Of a stretch of 64,000 nucleotides of DNA, positions 1 through 8,475 are shown piece after piece. The notes beneath the pieces are model-generated. The model saw nothing but the letters and a program-made list of their open reading frames with translations. It made no database searches and was not told the DNA's origin. Source of the DNA: Algoriphagus marincola DSM 16067 (lineage in GTDB: Bacteria > Bacteroidota > Bacteroidia > Cytophagales > Cyclobacteriaceae). Numbering within the stretch: the first letter of the stretch is position 1; every line of letters begins with the position of its first letter. A program made the position numbers and the translations under genes. Where the stretch lies: positions 567,321 to 631,320 of the forward strand of contig NZ_AUBU01000001.1 of assembly GCF_000429405.1 (NCBI RefSeq). Reading direction: 5' to 3'.

Positions 1-2619
1 AGCTTGTGCAAGGGATGACCACCATCCGAGCATCGGAGAAGAAAGAAATTTATCACTTTGATTATAAAAAGATTCACCTGCCTGGTTTACCAAGAAAATC
101 AAATTGGTGAATTCCCCTGCCAGAATCAAATCCTCCCATCCATCTTGATTTAAGTCTTGTACCAAAGCACTACTCACCATTCCTAATTTTCCATTTTCAG
201 GTAAATAGGAATCTGATTGATCGGTGAAATTGCCATTGCCATCATTAATCAAGATTTTGCTTTCTGGACTCAAAGGGTATCTACCGGGTATGATTTTCCC
301 TCCCACAAAAAGGTCCAAATGGCCATCTCCATTCACATCAAGAGAGACAGCCGGTCCGGTACTGGTTAAATAGTTCGGAAAGTTGCTTTGTATTTCCAGT
401 TTTCCTTGACCATTATTCAAGTAAAGCCGGTCTTGTAGGCTTTCATCGGATCGGATATAGTCGTGATATCCACCACTTCCAAGAAAAAGGTCTATCCATC
501 CATCGCCATTGAAATCTTCAAAAAGTGCCACGGCATCCGTGTAATAGGAGGGAGATTGGAAGCCAGTATAGATATTCCAATTTTCGCCGTCCCAGCTAAA
601 TATTTGAGCAGCTTGACCTTTGGTCCCTCCTACAAAAACCTCGGGCTTGCCATCTTTATTTAAATCGCTGCTAGCTAAACTAGGAGAAATGGCACTCGGC
701 ATGGTGAGCATCAAGGGTTGCCTTTTAAAATCATTGAAGCCACTCTCTGCTGAAATAAAATCTGGTTTGTTTTCAGTTTTTTGGAAAATGGGACTATCAG
801 CAGCAACTAATTCATTTTTCTGGGTGGCATTTGAGTAATCCAATTCTAGAATCTGATTGCTTGGTTGATCGGTCAATACCTGTTTTTTGCCATCGGGCCA
901 GGTAATTTCAATTTGGTCAACTTGCTCCGAATTTCCCAATCCAAAGTGCATGCGGAAGGTAGAGGATGATTGAAATCCTCGGACCACCTGATGCTCTTGA
1001 ACCTGTGTTTCATTACCTACCGTAAGTTTGACCTTGGTGCCAATGCCAAAATTATTTCCCTCAGGTCCTTTGAGCTTGATTTGGAGATGATTACCTGATT
1101 TACTCTGATTTTCAAATATTCCCGCAAATTCATTCAGATTGTTGACGATCAGGTCCAAATCACCATCATTATCCAAGTCTGCAAAGGCTGATCCACTTGA
1201 AAACCCTTCTTCTTCAAAACCCCAGTCTAAAGAACGGTTTGCGAATTGCAAGTCTCCCTGATTTTCAAAGAAATAATTATGAACTGGCGTGGAACTCATG
1301 CTGGTAACGAGGTGGAGCGTGTCCGCCTGCTGGTTAGCGACTGCCTGTTTGAAATAATAGTCGCCTTTGTATTTCAGAAAATCCCGGTTGGTGTAATCCC
1401 GGTAATAGCCATTGCTGACAAAAAGGTCTTTCTGACCGGAATTTGTAGCATCAAAGAATAGTGCTGCCCAAGACCAGTCTGTATTGGAAATACCTGCAAG
1501 TTGGCCCATTTCAGAAAATTTTCCTTCCCCTAAATTCACCTGAAGCATATTTCGCATGTTTTGGTGATAGAAGCCTTTGCGGATCATTAGGGCATATTGC
1601 TCGTAATTTTCTGGCCCGTAAAGCAATTTTTGCCGCTTATTGTCCTCTGGAAGCATGTCCAAAGTGAAGATGTCAAGAAGCCCATCATTATTGATGTCTG
1701 CGATATCAGCGCCCATGGAAAAATGGGAAATATGCTGGAAATAATCCGTCATTACATCCCTGAAGGTTCCGTCTTTTTGATTGATGTACAGATAGTCTGG
1801 TTCAATGTAGTCATTGGTGACAAGGATATCAGGCCAGCCATCTTCATTGATATCAGAAGCTACTACTCCCAGACCAAAGCCTAATGGAGATCCCTTGATT
1901 CCAGCACTTTCGCTGATGTCTGTAAATACATTTCCATCATTTCGATAAAGTTTATCTCCAGAGTAGGGGTGACGGATATTTTTTACCTCATCAAACTCCA
2001 ATTCGTTGATGACTTGAATGTGATGATTGAGTAAGTAAAGATCCAAGTCCCCATCCCGATCAAAGTCAAAAAACAAAGCCTGGGTGCTATTGGAGGGGTC
2101 AGCTATTCCATATTCTTCAGCTTGATTTTCAAAAGTGAAATCACCCTGATTGACCCATAGTTCATTCTTCCTGCTTTCAGGTGACCCCTTACCCGAATAG
2201 CAAACATAAATATCCAAAAGACCATCTCCATTTACATCCGCCATACTCACCCCGGTGGACCAATTTGGGTTTTTGGAAATGCCAGCTTCTTTGGTCAGAT
2301 CTTCAAATTTCCAGTCTCCCAGATTTTTATAAAGGGTGTTTGGAACCATATTTCCTGTGAAAAAAATATCATCCCAGCCGTCATTGTCCAGGTCTCCTAC
2401 GGCAACTCCTCCGCCATTGTAGAAATATTCATACCGAAGAATATTATTCTCTCGGTCTTCTGTTAACTGATTCTTAAAAGAAATGCCGATTTTTTTTGAC
2501 TTCAACCGAACGAAATTTGATTCGAAATTTTCCTGAGCAAAAAGTGATTTCGGGATGCTCAGAAGCATCACAATCAAAAGAGATAGATTGTGGATTCGAA
2601 TCCTAAAATGCGAAAACAT
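1..2619 (-). CDS. FG-GAP/VCBS repeat protein with ASPIC/UnbV domain (CRTAC1-like), 3' end cut by window edge
   Basis: Reading the minus strand from an ATG at 2619 gives 873 open codons to the first base of the window, so the C-terminus is missing. Residues 1 to about 29 are a signal peptide ending SLFAQ. Calcium-binding FG-GAP/VCBS loops of the DxDxDGxxD type lie near residues 66-86, 112-136, 172-190, 238-257, 293-315 and 465-483. An ASPIC/UnbV domain covers about 505-590 (RGFQSSSTFRMHFGLG, then ITWPDGKKQ). Further FG-GAP loops lie near 643-667, 695-718, 756-773 and 816-835. The sequence stops just after a GWWSS motif that starts the last repeat block in this family, so I infer 200-250 residues are lost. 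The family is exported beta-propeller protein of unclear role, common in Bacteroidota polysaccharide and outer-membrane gene sets. It starts 10 bases after the ROK gene stop, so it is probably co-transcribed with it. Confidence 0.88.
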   Translation of the reverse strand, partial: MFSHFRIRIHNLSLLIVMLLSIPKSLFAQENFESNFVRLKSKKIGISFKNQLTEDRENNILRYEYFYNGGGVAVGDLDNDGWDDIFFTGNMVPNTLYKNLGDWKFEDLTKEAGISKNPNWSTGVSMADVNGDGLLDIYVCYSGKGSPESRKNELWVNQGDFTFENQAEEYGIADPSNSTQALFFDFDRDGDLDLYLLNHHIQVINELEFDEVKNIRHPYSGDKLYRNDGNVFTDISESAGIKGSPLGFGLGVVASDINEDGWPDILVTNDYIEPDYLYINQKDGTFRDVMTDYFQHISHFSMGADIADINNDGLLDIFTLDMLPEDNKRQKLLYGPENYEQYALMIRKGFYHQNMRNMLQVNLGEGKFSEMGQLAGISNTDWSWAALFFDATNSGQKDLFVSNGYYRDYTNRDFLKYKGDYYFKQAVANQQADTLHLVTSMSSTPVHNYFFENQGDLQFANRSLDWGFEEEGFSSGSAFADLDNDGDLDLIVNNLNEFAGIFENQSKSGNHLQIKLKGPEGNNFGIGTKVKLTVGNETQVQEHQVVRGFQSSSTFRMHFGLGNSEQVDQIEITWPDGKKQVLTDQPSNQILELDYSNATQKNELVAADSPIFQKTENKPDFISAESGFNDFKRQPLMLTMPSAISPSLASSDLNKDGKPEVFVGGTKGQAAQIFSWDGENWNIYTGFQSPSYYTDAVALFEDFNGDGWIDLFLGSGGYHDYIRSDESLQDRLYLNNGQGKLEIQSNFPNYLTSTGPAVSLDVNGDGHLDLFVGGKIIPGRYPLSPESKILINDGNGNFTDQSDSYLPENGKLGMVSSALVQDLNQDGWEDLILAGEFTNLIFLVNQAGESFYNQSDKFLSSPMLGWWSSLAQA

Positions 2620-2629
2620 GATTTTAATT

Positions 2630-3877
2630 TTAACTCAGCTTTTTAAGTACGTCTTCAAACAGCTGTTCGTTTACGACGGCAACTCCACCCATGAGTCCGA
2701 CATCCTTTCCTAGCTGATAAAGTGCCAATTCAGATTTTTCTCTAGATTTGGCCATACTGTAAATATTCAAGGCCTGCTGAATGGGTGTGATTAGGTATTG
2801 ATTTGCTTCAGCTACAGAGCCACCGATGATGATTAAATCTGGATTGAGAAGCTGAATCAAAATTGAAATTCCTCTTCCCAGGTCCAATCCGGCTTCCGAG
2901 AGAATCGTGATAGCTCGCTGATCTCCTGCCAATGCAGCTTCTACCACCAAACCAGGCTCGAGTTCACCTTGATGGTCCCGGACTATCCGGGCAAGAATAC
3001 TATCCGAGTCAATTTTGATGGCTTCCTCGGCCATTCGGACTATTGCCGTTCCCGAAGCTACTGCTTCAAGGCATCCTTTTTTACCACAGGAGCAGGTCAC
3101 ATTTCTATTTTCAAAGATCGGAGAATGAGAGAATTCACCCGCAAAGCCCGAAGCACCTCGATAGATCTTTCCATCTATGATGATTCCTAGACCTATTCCC
3201 CATCCAACAAAGACTCCCAACACGTTTTTATGGGTGTGATCGGGACCAAATTTAAATTCAGCCAGTGTCATTGCTCTAGCATCATTCTCGAGGAATACTT
3301 TTTTTTGAAATCGCTCCTCGAATGAATCTAATAGAGTCTTTCTTCCAAAACGCAAATAAGTGTAATTCACACCCCCCACAGCATCCACCAATCCAGGCAT
3401 AGAAATACCGATGGCAATGATTTTTTCTGAAGGTATTCCTGATTTTTGAAGATAAGCCTCGATTAAATCAGCAATCCGGTCAAAAGTCTCTCTTTCGTTG
3501 TTCAGGACTAATTTATGGCATTCTTTTTCTGTGATAGGCTGATTATGACAGCTGTAGAGGCAGAGGTTGATGGTGAACTTGGAAAGGTCGACAGATAGCA
3601 CATAGAATGCATCTTCTGCCAGTCGATACAAATCCGGTTTGCGACCTCCTTGGGATTCAGCTCTTCCTTGCTTGATAACTTCTCCAGAACTCATCAGATC
3701 GCTGAGGAGGGAGTTTACCGTAGGCAGCGATATTCCTACTTCCGTGCATATTTCACTGGCTGTATTGGCACCTTTGAGATAAAGGTTTTTGATAATCTTG
3801 ATTTTATTCAGGTAGCTCTTTATTTCTACTACCCCGTCCATCTGATCGATGACCGCTTGAGGATTAATTAGGTTCAT
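2630..3877 (-). CDS. ROK family transcriptional regulator
   Basis: This 415-residue protein has a winged-helix DNA-binding region at about 20-75 (SEICTEVGISLPTVNSLLSDL) followed by a ROK sugar-kinase-like domain. The ROK zinc motif CSCGKKGCLE is intact at about 262-271, with the GEFSH histidine segment at 247-251. The LENDARA segment near 195-201 matches the conserved catalytic region. NagC/XylR-type members repress sugar genes and release DNA on binding a sugar or sugar phosphate; the ligand here cannot be read from sequence. It lies upstream of, and likely in one transcript with, the FG-GAP protein. The ATG at 3877 gives a complete N-terminal helix before the wing. Confidence 0.92.
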   Translation of the reverse strand: MNLINPQAVIDQMDGVVEIKSYLNKIKIIKNLYLKGANTASEICTEVGISLPTVNSLLSDLMSSGEVIKQGRAESQGGRKPDLYRLAEDAFYVLSVDLSKFTINLCLYSCHNQPITEKECHKLVLNNERETFDRIADLIEAYLQKSGIPSEKIIAIGISMPGLVDAVGGVNYTYLRFGRKTLLDSFEERFQKKVFLENDARAMTLAEFKFGPDHTHKNVLGVFVGWGIGLGIIIDGKIYRGASGFAGEFSHSPIFENRNVTCSCGKKGCLEAVASGTAIVRMAEEAIKIDSDSILARIVRDHQGELEPGLVVEAALAGDQRAITILSEAGLDLGRGISILIQLLNPDLIIIGGSVAEANQYLITPIQQALNIYSMAKSREKSELALYQLGKDVGLMGGVAVVNEQLFEDVLKKLS

Positions 3878-4247
3878 GGTCTGAAAGGTATGCCTGAATT
3901 AAGTAATTTTTTATATTCTGAAAAAACACTTTCTTAAAAAAATCAAAAAACAAGGCGGTTTTATTTCAAATTAATTGAATTTATTTTTCATAAGCAGCTA
4001 AGGCTAGGAAAAGATTTCGCTTTTTGATGAAAAAAAGGAGGGCAGAAGCAAAAAAAACCGGCCAATGAAGGCCGGCAAAAAGTTTTTCAATTAGTTGTCC
4101 GTAGCTCAATCACCCTTAAAATTTACTCAATCAAGATTAAACAATTCACTAGCGGACTAGATCAAAAACTTGAATGAATATACGGTGAATAATTTGAAAT
4201 TCAAAATTATGGGTGTAAAAACACATAATTTATTTTCAAAATACTTT
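3878..4247. other. AT-rich intergenic region with one terminator
   Basis: This 370-base stretch lies between the start of the ROK gene and the end of the Lacal_2735 gene. It is very A/T-rich, contains the hairpin listed at 4050-4075, and should hold the promoter of the ROK gene between 3878 and about 4050. I find no exact TAnnTTTG promoter element on the minus strand and no credible ORF or RNA gene. Confidence 0.5.
4050..4075 (-). terminator. Rho-independent terminator after the Lacal_2735 gene
   Basis: A perfect 6-bp stem (ccggcc at 4058-4063, ggccgg at 4070-4075) with a six-base loop is followed, in the minus direction, by a run of eight T. It sits about 170 bases past the stop of the small gene at 4248 and just before the ROK promoter region. 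Confidence 0.75.
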
Positions 4248-4412
4248 TTATTGTATGTTGTCCATTTTCTTGGCGATCTCTTCAGCCTCTGCCATAAGCT
4301 TATCTGCAGCAGTACGGTCGCTGTGAGAAAGTTTGTGTGCTTTTTCAAGAGTCTTTTTGTAGAGCTCCTGCAATTTTTCCTTTTCTGATTTCTTCTTGAA
4401 TAGTCCGAACAT
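4248..4412 (-). CDS. Lacal_2735 family small protein (DUF6435)
   Basis: This is a 54-residue protein beginning MFGLFKKKSEKEKLQ and made almost wholly of charged helix (LYKKTLEKAHKLSHSDRTAAD, then AEAEEIAKKMD). The opening MFGLFKKK and the length match the Lacal_2735/DUF6435 family of Bacteroidota, whose function is unknown. An in-frame TTG at 4433 would add seven residues; I prefer the ATG at 4412 because it restores the family N-terminus. It lies alone between the MORN-repeat gene and a terminator. Confidence 0.8.
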   Translation of the reverse strand: MFGLFKKKSEKEKLQELYKKTLEKAHKLSHSDRTAADKLMAEAEEIAKKMDNIQ

Positions 4413-4453
4413 GGTTTGTTTTTTATTTAACAACAGAAATCTAACCAGGAAGT

Positions 4454-6022
4454 TTATTGATTTATTCGAAGAGGATTTTCCCTGTCTGCTACTATCTCAT
4501 CATCCTGATAGTTGATCAAGTCGATTAATCGTCCTGAAGCACTGTAATACCTCCAAGGCCCTTCTTTTTTACCGTCCTTCATGGTTCCTTCGGAAGCTTT
4601 TCTGCCATTTTCATGATAAAAAGTCCATATACCCTCTGCTTTTCCGGACACAAAATTTCCTTCTGATTCTTTCTTACCATTCACATAGTAGGTGATTCGG
4701 GTTCCATTGCCATCCTTCAAGGTTCCTTTATCATTAGTGCTAGTTCCATCGTAGCTCCGATATTCGGATACGTTCATTAGTCTTCCATTGTCCCAGGTCT
4801 CCTCTTGAGTCAATTGCTTGTTGTCGTAGAAAAGTCCCCAAATACCATCTTCGAATCCAAGTTTGTAGGTACCGATAGATTTGAGCTGTCCTCCGTCATA
4901 ATAATAGACCCATTGACCATTTTCCATTCCAAGCTCATATTCTCCTTCTGCGATCAATATGCCGATTTTGTTGAAGTACTTCCAGAGCCCTGTCTTGGTG
5001 TCATTTCGATATTCTCCGATACTATAGAGTACTCCGTCTGGAAAGTAGCTTTTCCAGATTCCAGTTTTCATTCCATTCTCATATTGGCCTTCTACAGATA
5101 CTTCACCACTCTCAAAGTACTCCTCGTATTTGCCTACTGGGACACCAAGCTCATAAGTTTTGCGCTTTGCCAATTTCTTGTTTGGATAGTATTCCTCCCA
5201 GGTGCCAACCGCGATTCCACTCTCGTATTTTTCAACTCTGGCTAAGCGGCGATTATCATAATAGTATTTCCAAGTCCCTATTCGGTTCCCTCGGTCATCA
5301 TAGGTCTCTTCTGCCTCTATTTGCTTGGTATCAGGAAAGTAATAAGTCCATTTTCCGACTTTATTTCCGTTTTTGTACTCCCCTTCCTCCATCACCTGAC
5401 CTGCATAGGAGTATCGCTTGAAAGTGCCTTCGAGCTTTCCTTCTTTGTAAACCCCTTCGGTCATTAAGTTGCCTTCTTGGTCATACTCTAGATATGGGCC
5501 CTGCCGAAGACCGTTTTCATAAAATTCTCGGATATAGACTTCACCAAAAGGGTGGTAGGTAATCCATTGGCCAATTTTTTTTCCCTTATCGTATTGTCCT
5601 TCTGTGAGTACTCGTTTAGGTTCTATGTAGGAGGGTTGGCCAGTTTTTCCATAGTATTCGACGAAGTTGCCGATCAATACACTATCCTGAAAAATTAAGT
5701 CTCTCTTCAAATATCCATCAGCATCGTAAATCTTGGCAGGGCCAAAAAGCTTTCCATTTTTGTACTCCAGTTCCATCCTTTTCTTACCGTCCGGATGATA
5801 TGTTGTCCACTTTCCATCCTGAACGTTGTCCTCAAACATCCCCTCGGTAATCAGCTTATTTGTTTTTGCGTCAAAGTATTTCCAAAGTCCCTGCCGCTGC
5901 TGATTGCTTACAACTCCGGTGCTGACTACAGTCGAATCTTTGTTGTAAAGCTTAACTAGTTGATTGTCTTGCGCTAAAAGTGGACTGGAAAGGAAGAGTA
6001 AAATGATCAGAAGATACCTCAT
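4454..6022 (-). CDS. exported MORN-variant repeat protein (YwqK-like repeats)
   Basis: The 522-residue product has a signal peptide (MRYLLIILLFLSSPLLAQ) and then about 19 tandem MORN_2 repeats of 21-26 residues, with pattern G-x-W-x-x-Y-x-x-x-G-x-L-x-x-x-G-x-Y. They fill the mature protein from about residue 35 to 510. The first in-frame ATG at 6067 adds 15 residues in front of the signal peptide, so I place the start at 6022. Such repeats form an extended beta-hairpin ribbon. Database names of the type toxin-antitoxin YwqK antitoxin are carried over from one distant homologue and have no support here: there is no toxin partner. I infer a periplasmic or cell-surface scaffold; the role is unknown. 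Confidence 0.85.
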   Translation of the reverse strand: MRYLLIILLFLSSPLLAQDNQLVKLYNKDSTVVSTGVVSNQQRQGLWKYFDAKTNKLITEGMFEDNVQDGKWTTYHPDGKKRMELEYKNGKLFGPAKIYDADGYLKRDLIFQDSVLIGNFVEYYGKTGQPSYIEPKRVLTEGQYDKGKKIGQWITYHPFGEVYIREFYENGLRQGPYLEYDQEGNLMTEGVYKEGKLEGTFKRYSYAGQVMEEGEYKNGNKVGKWTYYFPDTKQIEAEETYDDRGNRIGTWKYYYDNRRLARVEKYESGIAVGTWEEYYPNKKLAKRKTYELGVPVGKYEEYFESGEVSVEGQYENGMKTGIWKSYFPDGVLYSIGEYRNDTKTGLWKYFNKIGILIAEGEYELGMENGQWVYYYDGGQLKSIGTYKLGFEDGIWGLFYDNKQLTQEETWDNGRLMNVSEYRSYDGTSTNDKGTLKDGNGTRITYYVNGKKESEGNFVSGKAEGIWTFYHENGRKASEGTMKDGKKEGPWRYYSASGRLIDLINYQDDEIVADRENPLRINQ

Positions 6023-6118
6023 ATATGTTTTTCGGGAGATTATTTGGTTTAGTCTGATGACTGTCATACCAATTTAAAATATTACTACGGTGAATCGGGA
6101 AATCAGGTTAAAAATAAT

Positions 6119-6664
6119 TTAAATCTGGCTTTTTGCCGAATGGGCTTTTAGGTGTTCAAAAACCGCTCTTATTTCTTTTTGCCATTCGTTTTTATTCCTT
6201 TCAATCGCAGATTCTACCTTCAACTCTTTAAACCATTGGTTGAAATCTCGATTCTCGGCTTGTTTCTCATTGGGTATTCCCAAAAGTATTTCCTGATAAT
6301 CCCATGCACTCTCGGATTGACATAATTGAAAGTTTGCAGGAGAAAGCTGGAGCTTTGGATAAGAGCTTTTTCCAGCAAGTACAAATAGAAATAATCCTTT
6401 TCCGAACCAGTTAAGCAGACGAATATTCAGGCCCGTTTCAAAATCAAAATCACGGATTAGGTCCAATACTTGATATGGAAGACCTCCCAAATCCTGTCCT
6501 TGCGAAAGTTTTTTTCCTTTCGAATTTGAATGTACTTGAACCAGATCTTCCTGAGGGAATAGATCTCCAATTTCACCCAAAAGCTCCCAAAATTGATATT
6601 TGAGCTGATTTTGTCTGCGAATTAGATTCTCATCTTGCCAAAGATCTAGGTCGAGTGTATTCAT
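6119..6664 (-). CDS. conserved protein of unknown function coupled to fabH
   Basis: I do not recognise this 181-residue protein. The frame is open upstream to 6766 inside fabH, but the ATG at 6664 lies one base after the fabH stop and fits translational coupling, so I use it. It has no signal peptide or membrane segment. It contains a hydrophobic core (NWFGKGLFLFVLAG near residue 90) and a charged helical C-terminus (ERNKNEWQKEIRAVFEHL). It looks like a soluble cytoplasmic protein. The placement suggests expression together with fabH, but nothing in the sequence shows a role in lipid synthesis. Confidence 0.7.
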   Translation of the reverse strand: MNTLDLDLWQDENLIRRQNQLKYQFWELLGEIGDLFPQEDLVQVHSNSKGKKLSQGQDLGGLPYQVLDLIRDFDFETGLNIRLLNWFGKGLFLFVLAGKSSYPKLQLSPANFQLCQSESAWDYQEILLGIPNEKQAENRDFNQWFKELKVESAIERNKNEWQKEIRAVFEHLKAHSAKSQI

Positions 6665-6665
6665 C

Positions 6666-7664
6666 CTACCAATGTAAAAGTGCCGATGCCCAGGTAAATC
6701 CTGATCCAAAGGCAGCCAGGCAAATGAGGTCACCCTCTTTGATTTTACCCTGCTCCCAAGCTTCACTCAATGCAATGGGAATTGTGGCCGCTGTGGTGTT
6801 TCCCATATGCATGATGTTATTAAAGACCTTTTCATCAGGAAGCCCAAGCTTTTGCTGTATATATTGACTGATTCGAAGATTGGCCTGATGAGGAATAAGC
6901 AAATCAATGGCTGACTGCTCCAGCTGATTGTGATCCAAAGCTTCCTGAATCACTTCCATAAATCGGAGTACCGCATGCTTAAAAACAGCATTTCCGTTCA
7001 TTTTCAAAAAAGTGCTTCCTGATTCCAGCATTTCCGGAGAAAGTCTGACTTCTCGACTACTCCCAGGGTCTTTGCAATACAACTCTTCCGCGTATTCTCC
7101 CTGAGAATGAAGGTGGGTAGAAAGAATTCCGGATTGATCGGATGTAGATGGACCCAAAACTACTGCACCGGCACCATCAGCAAAAATCACTGAGCTAGAT
7201 CGACCTTCGTCACTTTTGTCCAAGGCAGAAGATTGAATTTCGGCGCCTACTACCAGAATTCGGTCGTACATGCCAGTTTTAATGAATTGATCGGCGACAG
7301 AAAGGGCGTAAATAAACCCAGAACAGGCATTTCGAATATCCAATGCTCCAATATTATCAAAACCCAATTCTCGCTGAAGCAATACACCGTTTCCAGGGAT
7401 AAAATAGTCAGGTGTGATAGTAGCAAAAACAATAAAATCGATGTCCATAGCCGTCAGATTAGCTCGCTCAAGGGCCATTTCTGTCGCTTTTCTAGAAAGT
7501 GAAGTCAATGTGTCAATGCCAGGAGTAAACCAATGACGTGATTGAATTCCTGTTCGCTCTACAATCCATTCATTGCTTGTGTCCATCATTTGGGACAATT
7601 CCTCATTGGTCACTACTCGCTCGGGCACATAATGTCCCACACCTAGAATTTTGGACTTTCTCAT
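6666..7664 (-). CDS. fabH: beta-ketoacyl-ACP synthase III
   Basis: This 332-residue thiolase-fold enzyme condenses acetyl-CoA or a branched acyl-CoA with malonyl-ACP to start fatty acid synthesis. The catalytic triad is complete: Cys114 in NACSGFIYA, His259 in IPHQANLR and Asn289 in MGNTTAATIP. The glycine-rich C-terminal loop FGSGFTWAS is present, and the length is normal. Bacteroidota often carry several FabH paralogues, some acting in secondary lipid or flexirubin-type synthesis. No plsX, rpmF or acpP neighbour is seen, so whether this is the housekeeping copy is open. It follows the SRAP gene on the same strand after 88 bases that contain a perfect 18-bp palindrome. Confidence 0.9.
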   Translation of the reverse strand: MRKSKILGVGHYVPERVVTNEELSQMMDTSNEWIVERTGIQSRHWFTPGIDTLTSLSRKATEMALERANLTAMDIDFIVFATITPDYFIPGNGVLLQRELGFDNIGALDIRNACSGFIYALSVADQFIKTGMYDRILVVGAEIQSSALDKSDEGRSSSVIFADGAGAVVLGPSTSDQSGILSTHLHSQGEYAEELYCKDPGSSREVRLSPEMLESGSTFLKMNGNAVFKHAVLRFMEVIQEALDHNQLEQSAIDLLIPHQANLRISQYIQQKLGLPDEKVFNNIMHMGNTTAATIPIALSEAWEQGKIKEGDLICLAAFGSGFTWASALLHW

Positions 7665-7704
7665 TTGTTATTTTGGGTTAGTTGGAAAAGTTTACTCGCA
7701 AATA

Positions 7705-7722
7705 TCCGAACCTAGGTTCGGA
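7705..7722. promoter_or_regulatory. perfect 18-bp palindrome upstream of fabH, candidate operator
   Basis: The sequence TCCGAACCTAGGTTCGGA is its own reverse complement with no loop. It lies 41 bases before the fabH start and 30 bases after the SRAP stop. No T-run follows on either strand, so a dimeric regulator site fits better than a terminator. The regulator is unknown. Confidence 0.45.
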
Positions 7723-7752
7723 AATCAAAAACATCAAAACGAAGGACGACTA

Positions 7753-8451
7753 TTAACCAAACAAGGTATAATTGCCATGCTGGTCCATCGGGTCGGTTTT
7801 CCGGATGAGTGCCTGACTGTCATTTTTAACAGAGTTAACCAGAGTGCTTACCGGGTAGCTCAGCATTTCATTAGCTGAAAATGGCGTGAGGATTTCCAGA
7901 AGTTCTTCTTCGCTGCTGTAATTGTTGAGCCATTTTTTTTCAGTCTCCGGCGTCAAAACTACCGGCATCCGATCATGAACTTCTGATACCAATTCATTGG
8001 GCTGCGTAGTCAAAATCAAGAATGTGTGCTGATTTTCTCCATCTACAGTTTCATACTCATCCCAAATCCCCGCAAACGAAAACAGGCCTCCTTCGCGAAG
8101 CGTAAATCGATGTGGAATGGAGGTTTTCTTTCCCAGTTTTTTCCATTCATAAAAACCATCCGCCGGGACGATACACCTTCTTTGCTTGAAAGAGCTTTTA
8201 AAGGTTATTTTTTGATGAACAGATTCTGCTTTGGCATTTATTAGCTTTAGAGAGACGGGTTTGTTTCTTCCGAATTCTGGAGTAATCCCCCAATAGAAAA
8301 AGGAAAAACCTTTTGGGCTTTGGGAAGTGACAACAGGTACAAGTTGCGTCGGTGCAATGTTGTACCGTGGTTTAAAGTCGGAGAGCATTTCAGCCTGGAA
8401 TCGCTCTTCTAATTCTATCTTACTCTTGCTCAGGGAATATCGTCCACACAT
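7753..8451 (-). CDS. SRAP domain protein (HMCES/YedK), abasic-site DNA-protein crosslinker
   Basis: This 232-residue SRAP protein forms a stable thiazolidine link to abasic sites in single-stranded DNA. Cys2, which becomes the N-terminal nucleophile after Met removal, is present (MCGRYSL). The other active-site residues are also in place: Asn72 in INAKAE, Glu102 in GFYEWKK and His159 in VHDRMPVV. The YNIAPTQ segment at 30-36 is typical. The start is fixed by the need for Cys at position 2. It follows the alpha/beta hydrolase stop by 24 bases and precedes fabH. Older annotation calls this family SOS response-associated peptidase. Confidence 0.93.
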   Translation of the reverse strand: MCGRYSLSKSKIELEERFQAEMLSDFKPRYNIAPTQLVPVVTSQSPKGFSFFYWGITPEFGRNKPVSLKLINAKAESVHQKITFKSSFKQRRCIVPADGFYEWKKLGKKTSIPHRFTLREGGLFSFAGIWDEYETVDGENQHTFLILTTQPNELVSEVHDRMPVVLTPETEKKWLNNYSSEEELLEILTPFSANEMLSYPVSTLVNSVKNDSQALIRKTDPMDQHGNYTLFG

Positions 8452-8475
8452 GTATCGGGAGTTTAGGCTGGGAAG

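Noticed and set aside
4454..6022. YwqK antitoxin label
   Set aside because: Repeats only, a signal peptide, and no toxin neighbour.
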